A stretch of 24,254 nt of DNA. It comes from Anaerolinea sp. (GTDB lineage Bacteria > Chloroflexota > Anaerolineae > JAAEKA01). The notes below the pieces were generated by a model that saw only the letters and a program-made list of their open reading frames with translations, was not told where the DNA came from and did no database searches. The DNA is taken from assembly GCA_014879765.1 (NCBI GenBank), contig JACSRL010000783.1, positions 1 through 24,254 of the forward strand, in the 5' to 3' direction. The first letter of the stretch is position 1, and each line of letters begins with the position of its first letter. A program made the position numbers and the translations under genes. Shown in pieces: positions 1 to 8,863 of the stretch.

Positions 1-99
1 GTGACCTTCGACCATGACATCATCGACGGCGCGCCGGCCGCCCGCTTCATCCAACGCATGGCCGAGCTGGTCGAGGCCGGCGCGGGGCTGGACGCGTAG
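1..99 (+). CDS. 2-oxoacid dehydrogenase E2 acyltransferase, C-terminal fragment
   Basis: Only the last 32 codons and a TAG stop are inside the window; the gene runs in from the left. The peptide contains TFDHDIIDGAPAARFIQRM, which matches the active-site end of the lipoate-dependent E2 catalytic domain, where the family motif is D-H-R-x-x-D-G. The catalytic His and the D-G pair are visible; the usual Arg after His is Asp here. In the family this subunit transfers the acyl group from lipoyl-lysine to CoA in pyruvate, 2-oxoglutarate or branched-chain dehydrogenase complexes. Which complex cannot be told from the fragment. It converges on the permease gene on the other strand. Confidence 0.8.
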   Translation: MTFDHDIIDGAPAARFIQRMAELVEAGAGLDA

Positions 100-100
100 G

Positions 101-129
101 GTTGCCAACTTTTCCGAAAAGTTGGCAAC
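101..129. terminator. Perfect 13-bp hairpin between convergent genes
   Basis: GTTGCCAACTTTT, a three-base CCG loop, then AAAAGTTGGCAAC form a perfect inverted repeat starting two bases after the E2 stop. It lies between convergent coding regions, so it could end transcription from both sides. It has no long T tract outside the stem, although the stem's own TTTT/AAAA gives partial rho-independent character on each strand. It could equally be a dispersed intergenic palindrome. Confidence 0.6.
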
Positions 130-147
130 CCTGCCCCGCGCGCTCCC

Positions 148-2703
148 CTACTCGAAACGCAGCGCGCTGACGATGGGCAGCCCGGCCGCCTGGCGGGCGG
201 GGATCAGCGCGGCGATGACGCCGAAGAGCAGGCCGGCAGCGATGGCCACGACGATGGCGCTGCCGGGGAAAGCGTAGTCCATGGAGAAGCCGTAGGCCGA
301 CAGCGCGACGACGGCCATGTAGCCCAGGTAGAGGCCAGCCAGCAGGCCAAAGGCCACGCCGATCGCGGCCAGGATCAGCGCCTCCACCACGATCACCCGG
401 CGCACCTGCCGCCGCGTCGCGCCCACCGCACGCAACATGCCGATCTCCCGCCGCCGCTCGATGACGCCGATGGCCAGGGTGTTGACCATCGCGATCAGCG
501 AGGGGATGGCCAGGAAGATCAGCATGGCGTAGAGGCCGGCGAACATGGCGTCGAACAGGGCCAGGTTCTGGTCGATGTAGGCCTGACCGGCCACCAGCTT
601 GAACTGCGGGTAGGGCTGCAGGAGCCGCTTGAAGGCCGCCTCGGCGGCCGCGGGGTCGGCCCCTTGCTTCAGGTTGATCTGGTAGAAGACATCCTCGCGG
701 CGGCCAAAGTCGGCGGCGATGTTGGCCTGTGAGATGTAGGCGGTGGGCAGTTTGGCGTTCAGGTAGTCGCCGCCGATGCCCACCACCGTGTAGGGGGTCT
801 CGCCGGTCGCGGTCAGCAGGTTGACCGTGCCGCCCAGCTTCAGCCCGGCGCCGCTGGCCAGCAGGCCGTTGACGATGACGCTGCGGCCGGCGTTGATCTG
901 GGCGTAGGCCGCGGCCGGGTCGCCCTGGTCGAAGGTCAGGCCGCTGGTCTGTTCATAGGCCGGCGGGTCGATGCCCAGCACGCTGATGGGCAAGTCGCCC
1001 ACCTGGCTGCCGGCAAAACGCAGGGTGCTGACCACCTGCACCCCATCCACCGCGCGCAGCTCCTCGGCCAGCGCCGGGTTGGCGCCGACGCTCAGCCCCC
1101 AGGTGGCCACCGCCGGCGGCACCAGCAGGTAGTCGCTGCCCAGGCTGGTGCGCAGCATGCGCTGGAAGGTGATGGAGATGCTGGAGATCATGCCGGCCGA
1201 CATCACCAGGATGGCCAGGCCGATCATGGTGGTGGAGGCGGTCAACGCGGCCCGGCTGGGCTGGCGCTCCAGGTTGCCCTCGGCCAGTTGGGCCGTGCCA
1301 TCGCGGGCAAAAAGCAGCGCGGCCAGCCGGCCAAAGAGCGCGGCAATGGGCGTGACCAGCGCCGGGGAAACCAGCAGCAGACCCAAAACGAAGAGCAGGC
1401 TGCCCAGCGACAGCCACGTCGCGCTGCGCGTCAGCAGCGCGGCCACAGCCAGCGCCAGCATGAGCACGCCGCTCCAGAAGCCCACGCCGGTCAGCTTGCG
1501 CAGCGAGGCCGGCCCGATGGCCGGCCGCAGCGCCTCCAGCGGGGTGACGCGGCTGGCCGCGCGCGCCGGCAGCAGGCTGGCCAGCACGGTGACGCCGACG
1601 CCGGCGCCGACCGCGGCCAGCGCCAGGCCAGGCATGAAGCCGGGCAGGGGGATCTGCAGGTTCAGGAACTGGCCGTACATGGGGGCCAGGGCGGAGGTCA
1701 CCAGGCGCGCCAGGCCAAAGCCCAGCGCCAGCCCGATGACCGATCCCAGCGCACCCAGCAGCAGGCTCTCCACCAGGATCAGCCCGGTGACGGTGCGCCG
1801 GCTGGCGCCGACCGCGCGCAGCAGGCCGATATCGCGGCGGCGCTCGGCCACCACGGTGCGAAAGGTGTTGAGAATGATGAAGCCGCCCATCAGCAGCCCC
1901 AGGATCCCCAGCAGGTTCATCATCTGCTGGCCCATCTCGATGCTGTTGAGCAGCTCGGCGCCGGCCTGCAGGACGCCGATGGTGAAGCCGGGACCCAGCG
2001 CGGCGCGGATGTTGGCTTCGATCTGGTCCCGCCGCGCCTTCTCCGCGCTGTCGAAGTTGACCTCGATGACGTTGATCTGGCCGGGCAGGTCCAACAGCCG
2101 CTGCGCCTCGCCCAGCGTCACCAGCGCCTCCTCGTTGCCGGGCAGCAGGCGCTGCGGCAGCAGCCCCACCACCGTCAGCGCGGCCAGTCCCCCGGTGGTG
2201 GGCAGGCGCAGGGTGTCGCCCAGGCCCACGCCGGCCGCCTCGGCCAACGAACGGGTGATGACCACCGCGTCGGCGTCGCCGGCCTCGAGGAAGCGCCCCT
2301 CCTCCAGCGGGTAGGTCGCCATGCTGCGCAGCGCGGCCGGCTCCCCGCCCATCAGGGTGACGGCCGCCACGCGGTCAGGGGTGGCCGGGTCGTGGTCGAA
2401 GAAGTCGGCGGGCAGGCCCAGGCTGCGCTCCAGCGTGCCGATGGCCGTGCGCACGCCGTCAATGGCCGTCACCCGCGCCAGCGTGGCCGCGGGAAAGGCC
2501 GCGCCGGCGCGGTTGGTGATCGAGGCGTCCACCTGGCTGGCCAGGGCCATGGCGTTGGCCTGAAACGCCTGCTGGAAGGAGGGCATGATGCTGTTCAGGC
2601 CGTAGATCAGCAGCACGCCGAAGGCGATGGCCAGCACCGTCAGCGCCGTGCGCAGCTTGCGCCCCAACAGGTAGCGGGAGGCCAGGGTCAGTTGCATGTT
2701 CAT
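148..2703 (-). CDS. ABC transporter permease, FtsX/MacB family, two-module
   Basis: An 851-residue membrane protein with the layout of a duplicated FtsX permease. An N-terminal membrane anchor (about residues 15-35) is followed by a large extracytoplasmic MacB_PCD-type domain. Next is a membrane block at about 255-395 containing the FtsX signature ERRRDIGLLRAVGASRRTV, then two further membrane spans. A second extracytoplasmic domain precedes a final membrane block from about 720 that repeats the signature as ERRREIGMLRAVGATRRQV. Such permeases pair with an MacB/LolD-type ATPase and move lipids, lipoproteins, peptides or drugs by a mechanotransmission cycle; the substrate here is unknown. The ATG at 2703 follows GAGGAG at suitable spacing and lies 13 bp after the ATPase gene, so the two are cotranscribed. 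Confidence 0.92.
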   Translation of the reverse strand: MNMQLTLASRYLLGRKLRTALTVLAIAFGVLLIYGLNSIMPSFQQAFQANAMALASQVDASITNRAGAAFPAATLARVTAIDGVRTAIGTLERSLGLPADFFDHDPATPDRVAAVTLMGGEPAALRSMATYPLEEGRFLEAGDADAVVITRSLAEAAGVGLGDTLRLPTTGGLAALTVVGLLPQRLLPGNEEALVTLGEAQRLLDLPGQINVIEVNFDSAEKARRDQIEANIRAALGPGFTIGVLQAGAELLNSIEMGQQMMNLLGILGLLMGGFIILNTFRTVVAERRRDIGLLRAVGASRRTVTGLILVESLLLGALGSVIGLALGFGLARLVTSALAPMYGQFLNLQIPLPGFMPGLALAAVGAGVGVTVLASLLPARAASRVTPLEALRPAIGPASLRKLTGVGFWSGVLMLALAVAALLTRSATWLSLGSLLFVLGLLLVSPALVTPIAALFGRLAALLFARDGTAQLAEGNLERQPSRAALTASTTMIGLAILVMSAGMISSISITFQRMLRTSLGSDYLLVPPAVATWGLSVGANPALAEELRAVDGVQVVSTLRFAGSQVGDLPISVLGIDPPAYEQTSGLTFDQGDPAAAYAQINAGRSVIVNGLLASGAGLKLGGTVNLLTATGETPYTVVGIGGDYLNAKLPTAYISQANIAADFGRREDVFYQINLKQGADPAAAEAAFKRLLQPYPQFKLVAGQAYIDQNLALFDAMFAGLYAMLIFLAIPSLIAMVNTLAIGVIERRREIGMLRAVGATRRQVRRVIVVEALILAAIGVAFGLLAGLYLGYMAVVALSAYGFSMDYAFPGSAIVVAIAAGLLFGVIAALIPARQAAGLPIVSALRFE

Positions 2704-2716
2704 GGCAGCTCCTCGT

Positions 2717-3457
<741 letters not shown>

Positions 3458-3467
3458 GGGTGCCTCC

Positions 3468-3583
3468 GAGTGAAAAGTGATGCGTGATGCGTAACCCGTA
3501 ACCCGTAACCGGATGAGTATGCGTCATGGTGCTTAAAGCCAACGCCCGCAAATCCGGGTTACGTGTTACGAGTTACTCGTTAC
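3468..3583. repeat. Inverted heptad-array element between padR and the ABC ATPase
   Basis: The left arm holds six exact 7-bp units from 3468 to 3509 (gagtgaa, aagtgat, gcgtgat, gcgtaac, ccgtaac, ccgtaac). The right arm holds four inverted units from 3556 to 3583 (gggttac, gtgttac, gagttac, tcgttac). The spacer ends in CCAACGCCCGCAAATCCGG, a motif that recurs in the element at 16677-16983. The padR stop codon (TAA, 3580-3582) is inside the outermost right-hand unit. The left edge is just before the ATPase ribosome binding site. The element therefore fills nearly the whole gap between two genes of one operon. Confidence 0.85.
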
Positions 3584-4167
3584 GAGCCTTTTTTCGGCCG
3601 TCCGCGCGCCCGCACCTGCGGCGCCGGCAACGGCTGGCGCTGGATGTCGCCCAGACGGGCTTCGACGAACTCCAGCCAGCGCAGGTCGGCCTCCAGGTGC
3701 ATGATGGCTTTGTCCAGCAACAGGACTTGCGCCAGCGCCACCCGTGCGTCCAGGGCGTTGCGCTGTGTGGTCAGCCCGTGCAGCCGCTGGTAGATCAGGC
3801 CGCGCTGGGTGCGCAGGATGCGGTGGGGGTCGCCCGCGCCCGAGGCCAGCGCCACCATCAGCTTGATGTAAAACTCATCGCGCTGGTGCTCAGGCTCCAC
3901 GCCCTCGTCGAACCACTGGCGCAGCGCGGCCAGACCGGCCTCGGTGAGGGCATAGACCCGCCGGCCAGGCTCGTCGCCCTCGCCCAGGTCCGACGTACAC
4001 ACCACCAGCCCGGCCTCGGCCAGCCGGTCCAGCGTGGCGTAGACCTGGGCCGGCTTGACGTCCCAGTTCACGCCGCCGCCGGCGATGGCCTCGAAGGCCG
4101 CGCGCAGCTCGTAGCCGTGACGGGGCTTTTGGGCAAGCAGGCCAAGAAAGGCATTGCGAACGCTCAA
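3580..4167 (-). CDS. PadR family transcriptional regulator
   Basis: A 195-residue protein with the PadR winged helix at the N terminus (FLGLLAQKPRHGYELRAAFE, then a wing around DEPGRRVYALTEAG) and a helical dimerisation region (Vir_act_alpha_C type) from about residue 95, ending in a basic tail GRPKKGS. In this family the protein is a repressor released by a small ligand and commonly sits next to the ABC exporter it controls, as here. Translation starts at a TTG at 4167, where the canonical N terminus begins; the Shine-Dalgarno is weak. A consensus promoter and an imperfect dyad lie just upstream, consistent with autoregulation. The final codons and stop are continuous with a heptad repeat array. 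Confidence 0.9.
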   Translation of the reverse strand: MSVRNAFLGLLAQKPRHGYELRAAFEAIAGGGVNWDVKPAQVYATLDRLAEAGLVVCTSDLGEGDEPGRRVYALTEAGLAALRQWFDEGVEPEHQRDEFYIKLMVALASGAGDPHRILRTQRGLIYQRLHGLTTQRNALDARVALAQVLLLDKAIMHLEADLRWLEFVEARLGDIQRQPLPAPQVRARGRPKKGS

Positions 4168-4173
4168 GATAAT

Positions 4174-4190
4174 TACTCTACAGGTTAGTA
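4174..4190 (-). promoter_or_regulatory. Possible PadR operator, imperfect dyad
   Basis: TACTCTACAGGTTAGTA has symmetric TACT/AGTA ends with a poorly symmetric centre. It sits between the predicted transcription start (about 4195) and the padR start codon. PadR operators often carry short dyads with a spacer, but this one is weak and is proposed mainly from position. Confidence 0.25.
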
Positions 4191-4201
4191 TTTATGTTGG
4201 A

Positions 4202-4230
4202 AGTATACGCGCGAGGTCTGCGGCTGTCAA
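4202..4230 (-). promoter_or_regulatory. Sigma-70 promoter of the padR-ABC operon
   Basis: On the minus strand TTGACA (4225-4230) and TATACT (4202-4207) are separated by exactly 17 bp. This is a perfect -35 and a five-of-six -10. The predicted start is near 4195, leaving about 28 nt before the padR TTG start. Confidence 0.8.
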
Positions 4231-4256
4231 ATCGGCCGCGCGCCGCGCGCAGAAGG

Positions 4257-4350
4257 GCTAAAGCCTCGACTCCGCGCCGGTTGATGGGTCGCTGCTGGAG
4301 TCGAGGCTTCAGCCGGTCGGGTCGCGACAGGAGTCGAGGCTTCAGCCGGT
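4257..4350. repeat. GAGTCGAGGCTTCAGCC repeat cluster
   Basis: Two identical 21-nt copies lie at 4297-4317 and 4330-4350 (core GAGTCGAGGCTTCAGCC). An inverted partial copy at 4261-4273 pairs with 4297-4309 as a 13-bp stem. A further perfect copy, inverted, lies at 11526-11546. The cluster is just downstream of the deacetylase gene (minus strand) and upstream of the padR promoter, so it may act as a transcription boundary. It is a dispersed intergenic repeat of unknown function. Confidence 0.8.
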
Positions 4351-4387
4351 TCTCCCCCGGATCGCGTTGTTGGCGATTTGCGCCCTC

Positions 4388-5458
4388 TCAGGGCGCCAGG
4401 ATCTCCGACACGGTCACAAACTGGTAGCCGTTCCCCTCCAGGTAGTCCAGGATGCGCGGCAGCGCGGCGGCATTGGCTGGATTGACGTCGTGGAAGGCGA
4501 TGATAGCCCCCGGGCAGACGTGCTCCACCACCCGCTGGTAGATAATGTCGCCGGTGATGTTGTCGGTCCAATCGCGGCTGTCCACCGTCCAGCCGATGAC
4601 GTGGTAGCCCTCGCCGCTGGCGATCTGCACCACCCGCTCGTCGATCGCGCCGAAGGGGGCGCGCAGCAGCGGCTTGGTGCTGGCGCCGGGAAAGGCCTGC
4701 TGCGTCAGTTGCTCGGTGGTCGCCAGCTCCCAGCGGATCATGCTGTCATCCATCGTCAGCATGTTGTCATGGGTGTAGGAGTGGTTGCCCAGCTCGTGGC
4801 CGTTGTCCAGGATCTGGCCGATGATGTCGGGGTGCTTGACCAGCGCGCCCCCCAGCACGAAGAAGGTCGCGCGGATGCCGCGCGCGGCCAGCGTCTCCTT
4901 CAGCGCCTTGTTGCCCTCGGCGTAGCCCACGTCGAAGGAGAGCGCCACCCGCTTCTGCCGATTGTCCCGGCCCAGGTAGTGGCCAGAGATGCCGAAGGGC
5001 AGATCCTCGACGCGCGTCACGGCCGGCAAAGGCGCGCTCCACTGGCTGGGGGGGATGCTGCCCGGCGGCAGGCGGATCGCGCTGCCCGCCTGGCCGGTCC
5101 AGTGGGGGTTGGTGGCCAGAATCGCCTGCTCCGACACCCCGGCGTTGTGCGCAATCTGGGAAATGACGTCGCCGGGCCAGAGGCAATAGGCTTCGTAGCC
5201 ATCGGGGGTGGGAAGCAGCCTCGGCGTCGCCGTCGCCCGGTCGGCGGCCGGCGCGGCGGCCGGAATCTCCGCCGGCGCGGCCCCTGCTGCGACAGCGTGT
5301 TCGGCGCTCAGGTCAACGGCTGGCTGGGCCGGTCGACCCTGGCTGGCCACCAGCAGCACCAGGCCAGCCAGGATCATGGCCGCCGGCAGCAGCCACAGGA
5401 CGCCGCCGCGTCGTTGCGGCCCGCCGCGGTCGTCGTCGAAAGGCGGGGTGGAGGGCAT
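4388..5458 (-). CDS. Membrane-anchored LysM/NodB-type polysaccharide deacetylase
   Basis: A 356-residue protein. A cytoplasmic start is followed by one membrane segment (about residues 20-38), an Ala/Pro-rich linker, a LysM-like domain (about 91-132, LWPGDVISQIAHNAGV) and a C-terminal carbohydrate esterase 4 (NodB) domain. Motif 2 is NHSYTH, motif 3 RAPFG, motif 4 WTVDSRDW and motif 5 IIAFHD. Motif 1 reads SFDVGY rather than TFDDG, so the catalytic-base Asp is kept but the second, metal-ligand Asp is Val. The family removes N-acetyl groups from peptidoglycan or other glycans outside the membrane; the LysM domain suggests a peptidoglycan target. The ATG at 5458 has AAGGA about nine bases upstream. 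It follows the methyltransferase by 25 bp and is probably cotranscribed. Confidence 0.88.
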   Translation of the reverse strand: MPSTPPFDDDRGGPQRRGGVLWLLPAAMILAGLVLLVASQGRPAQPAVDLSAEHAVAAGAAPAEIPAAAPAADRATATPRLLPTPDGYEAYCLWPGDVISQIAHNAGVSEQAILATNPHWTGQAGSAIRLPPGSIPPSQWSAPLPAVTRVEDLPFGISGHYLGRDNRQKRVALSFDVGYAEGNKALKETLAARGIRATFFVLGGALVKHPDIIGQILDNGHELGNHSYTHDNMLTMDDSMIRWELATTEQLTQQAFPGASTKPLLRAPFGAIDERVVQIASGEGYHVIGWTVDSRDWTDNITGDIIYQRVVEHVCPGAIIAFHDVNPANAAALPRILDYLEGNGYQFVTVSEILAP

Positions 5459-5483
5459 CGATGTCGTCCTTGCGTGGTTGGGT

Positions 5484-6407
5484 CTAGGCCGCCGGCAGCG
5501 GTTCCTTGAAATCGTACAGGTCGCCGGCGGTGGACCAGCGCCGACCGCAGGCGGCGCAATCCAGCGATTCGTCGCCGGACGCCAGCGCGCCGCCGCATTC
5601 GGGGCATTGGAAGAGGCTGGCCGGCAGGCTGGCCGGCAGGCCGCCGGGCGCAGCGCAGCGCACGAAGACGCTGGGGGTCAGCTTCCAGGCCGCGCCGATC
5701 CCCTGCACCGCGCCGTCGGCCGCGGCCAGCGTGGCCGCGGGGAGGAGACGCTTCAACAGCGGCATGCGAAAATGTGACACTGCCAGCTCGCGCTGGATGC
5801 TGAAGCCGGCCGCGGTCAGTTGCGCGCTCATCCAGGTGGGGTGAAAGTCGAAGTTCAGCGGCACGAACTCGTAGGGCGTCGGGTCGTAGGGGCTCCACGT
5901 CTGGCGGCGCAGGGCATGGCGCGCCATAGCCTTGAGGTGGCGCTTGCTGGCGTACTCGGCCACGAACGCGCCCCCCGGCGCGATGGTCGGGCGGATCTGC
6001 GCCAACGCGGCCGGCACGTCGGCCAGATGGTGCATCACCCGCACCATGACGGCCGTGTCCACCACCCCCGCGGCCAGCGGCAGCTTGTACAGATTGGCCG
6101 CGATGTAGATGAAGCGACCGCCCACGCCCAGCCGCTCCTGCGCCTGGCGCAGCAGCGAGCGCGAATAGTCCACCAGCAGCACCTGCTGGTGGCCGTCGTA
6201 CAGCTCAGCCAGCCGGCCAAAGGCCGCGCCGAACTCCACCAGCCGGCGGCCGGTCGGCGGGATGAGCTTGCGCAGGGCGATGCGCTCGGCCTGGTCTTCG
6301 TAGGCGCGCCCCCCCTCCTCCCAGAAGCGTTGTCGATAGTCGGAGCCCTCATAGTCCATGACCTGGGGCGACTGCGGGGGGGTATCGACAGGGGCAGGGT
6401 CGGCCAT
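5484..6407 (-). CDS. SAM-dependent methyltransferase with C-terminal zinc ribbon
   Basis: A class I methyltransferase: motif I is LVEFGAAFGRLAELY with acidic motif II LLVDYS, and RVMHHLADVPAALAQI fits the Methyltransf_11 fold. The C terminus carries a Trm112-like zinc ribbon, CPECGG then CAACGRRW. It is joined by a short linker encoded by a 12-bp tandem repeat (5614-5640, giving PASLPASL). The substrate is not evident. I prefer the ATG at 6407, which has AAGGAAAG about 11 bases upstream. An in-frame ATG at 6437 would add ten residues, but it abuts the parS palindrome and has no ribosome binding site. Transcription probably starts near 6476 from the TATAAT promoter; the deacetylase gene follows. 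Confidence 0.85.
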   Translation of the reverse strand: MADPAPVDTPPQSPQVMDYEGSDYRQRFWEEGGRAYEDQAERIALRKLIPPTGRRLVEFGAAFGRLAELYDGHQQVLLVDYSRSLLRQAQERLGVGGRFIYIAANLYKLPLAAGVVDTAVMVRVMHHLADVPAALAQIRPTIAPGGAFVAEYASKRHLKAMARHALRRQTWSPYDPTPYEFVPLNFDFHPTWMSAQLTAAGFSIQRELAVSHFRMPLLKRLLPAATLAAADGAVQGIGAAWKLTPSVFVRCAAPGGLPASLPASLFQCPECGGALASGDESLDCAACGRRWSTAGDLYDFKEPLPAA

Positions 6408-6436
6408 TGCGGTTTTTGCTTTCCTTGGTGAATTCA

Positions 6437-6452
6437 TGTTTCACGTGAAACA
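6437..6452. other. parS: parS centromere site (ParB-binding palindrome)
   Basis: TGTTTCACGTGAAACA is a perfect 16-bp palindrome identical to the widely conserved bacterial parS consensus TGTTnCACGTGAAACA. ParB loads here as a CTP-dependent clamp and acts with ParA in chromosome segregation; such sites cluster near the replication origin. It lies in the leader of the methyltransferase mRNA, downstream of that gene's promoter. The window also has dnaN and recF, in keeping with an origin-proximal position. No parA or parB gene is present here. Confidence 0.9.
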
Positions 6453-6482
6453 CGGTTATGGTTAAGCGTGGCGTCGCGCCCG

Positions 6483-6511
6483 ATTATAGCACGACAGGCC
6501 GCACCGGCCAA
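6483..6511 (-). promoter_or_regulatory. Sigma-70 promoter for methyltransferase-deacetylase operon
   Basis: On the minus strand TTGGCC (6506-6511) and a perfect TATAAT (6483-6488) are spaced by 17 bp. The predicted start is about 6476, placing the parS site at about +25 to +40. Confidence 0.7.
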
Positions 6512-6561
6512 TTGGCCGCGCCTTGCGGCAAGAAGCGCGATAGCCCTGAGTTGGGGCGCTC

Positions 6562-6590
6562 TTGCCACGAGATGCTTTGTAGGGTAGAAT
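6562..6590 (+). promoter_or_regulatory. Sigma-70 promoter for the MoxR operon
   Basis: TTGCCA (6562-6567), a 17-bp spacer and TAGAAT (6585-6590), each five of six to consensus. The predicted start is about 6597, roughly 60 nt before the moxR ATG. It diverges from the methyltransferase promoter. Confidence 0.7.
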
Positions 6591-6658
6591 GACAGGCGCT
6601 GATTGCGCCCTGTCCCCTCTGCTGCGCCCGGCCGCCGGCCGGCCCTGTGAAATGGTCT

Positions 6659-7603
<945 letters not shown>

Positions 7604-7609
7604 GCTGCC

Positions 7610-8863
7610 ATGCGTGACCTGCCCCTGCTGCTGGGCGCTTTGCTGGTGATCGCGCTGCTGCTGCGGCTGGATTTTGTCTTCTACGTCGTCTACGTGGTGG
7701 GCGGAATCTGGCTGTTGGCGCGCTGGGCGACGCCGCGCAGCATGGAGCGGCTGATCGTTCGCCGCGATTTCGTCGACCACGCCTTTCTGGGCGAGACCAT
7801 TCCTGTCCAACTGGAGCTGCACAACCCCACGGGGCTGCCCATCCCCTGGCTGCGCGTCAACGAAACGCTGCCCTCCGATCTGGCCGCGGCCGACCAGATC
7901 CGGCGCGTCTACACCCTGCGGGCGCGCGAGCGGGTGGCCATCGCCTATGACCTGCGCTGCACCCGCCGGGGCTATTACCCCATTGGGCCGCTGGCGCTGG
8001 GCAGCGGCGACCTGTTCGGCTTCAGCGATGCCCAGAATCGCGCCGAGGCCGTGCAATATCTCACCGTCTACCCGCGCATCATCCCCTTGATCGGATTGAC
8101 CCTGCCCTCCCGCCTGCCCTTCGGCGTGCTGGCCAGCCCCCAGCGCGTCTTCGAGGACCCGGCGCGCCTGCGCGGCGTGCGCGAGTACCAGGCCGGCGAT
8201 TCGTTGCGCCGCGTCAACTGGAAGGCCAGCGCCCACGGCGACACGCTGTTGGTCAAGCAGTTCTCGCCGGCCATCTCGCTGGAGAGCATGATCCTGCTCA
8301 ATCTCAACGCCGGCGACTATGAGCGCCGGCAGCGCTACAGCGCCAGCGAATGGGCCATCGTGGTGGCGGCCTCGCTGGCCGTCTACCTGGAAAGCCAGCG
8401 CCAGGCGGTGGGCGTGGCTGTCCACGGCGTCGCCGCGCAGCCGGCCTCCCTTGCCGCGGCCGCCGATCATGCCGCCCCGTTGCTGAGCGCGCCCCCGCGG
8501 CCGGGCCGGGCCCATCTGATGAAGGTGTTGGAGATTCTGGCGCGCGCCGAGCTGATCGACGATGGCCAGCCGCTGGCGGCCTGGGCCCAGCAGGCGGCCG
8601 CGCCCCTCTCCTGGGGCGTCACGGCCATCGTCGTCACCCCCAGCGGCGACGAGGCGACCTGCCAGGGGCTGCACAGCCTGGTGCGCGCCGGCCTGAACGT
8701 GGTGATGCTGGTGGTGGAGCCCTATGGCCGTTTCGGCCTGGTGCAGGAACGGGCGCGGCGGCTGGGCTTTCAGGCGCATCTGGCCGCGGGCGAGGAGGAT
8801 CTGCTGCGGTTGCAGGCGCGGCACGTGGCGCGCGTGCCCGCCTTTCGCGGAGTCAGGCCATGA
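7610..8863 (+). CDS. DUF58 domain-containing membrane-anchored protein
   Basis: A 417-residue protein with two N-terminal hydrophobic segments (about residues 5-20 and 23-38), a beta-rich region (LGETIPVQLELHNPTGLPIPW) and the DUF58 signature GVREYQAGDSLRRVNWKASA at about 186-205, followed by a vWA-like fold. DUF58 proteins are regular partners of MoxR ATPases and are thought to be scaffolds or clients; the biochemical role is not settled. The stop overlaps the next gene's start as ATGA (8860-8863), indicating translational coupling. Confidence 0.92.
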   Translation: MRDLPLLLGALLVIALLLRLDFVFYVVYVVGGIWLLARWATPRSMERLIVRRDFVDHAFLGETIPVQLELHNPTGLPIPWLRVNETLPSDLAAADQIRRVYTLRARERVAIAYDLRCTRRGYYPIGPLALGSGDLFGFSDAQNRAEAVQYLTVYPRIIPLIGLTLPSRLPFGVLASPQRVFEDPARLRGVREYQAGDSLRRVNWKASAHGDTLLVKQFSPAISLESMILLNLNAGDYERRQRYSASEWAIVVAASLAVYLESQRQAVGVAVHGVAAQPASLAAAADHAAPLLSAPPRPGRAHLMKVLEILARAELIDDGQPLAAWAQQAAAPLSWGVTAIVVTPSGDEATCQGLHSLVRAGLNVVMLVVEPYGRFGLVQERARRLGFQAHLAAGEEDLLRLQARHVARVPAFRGVRP

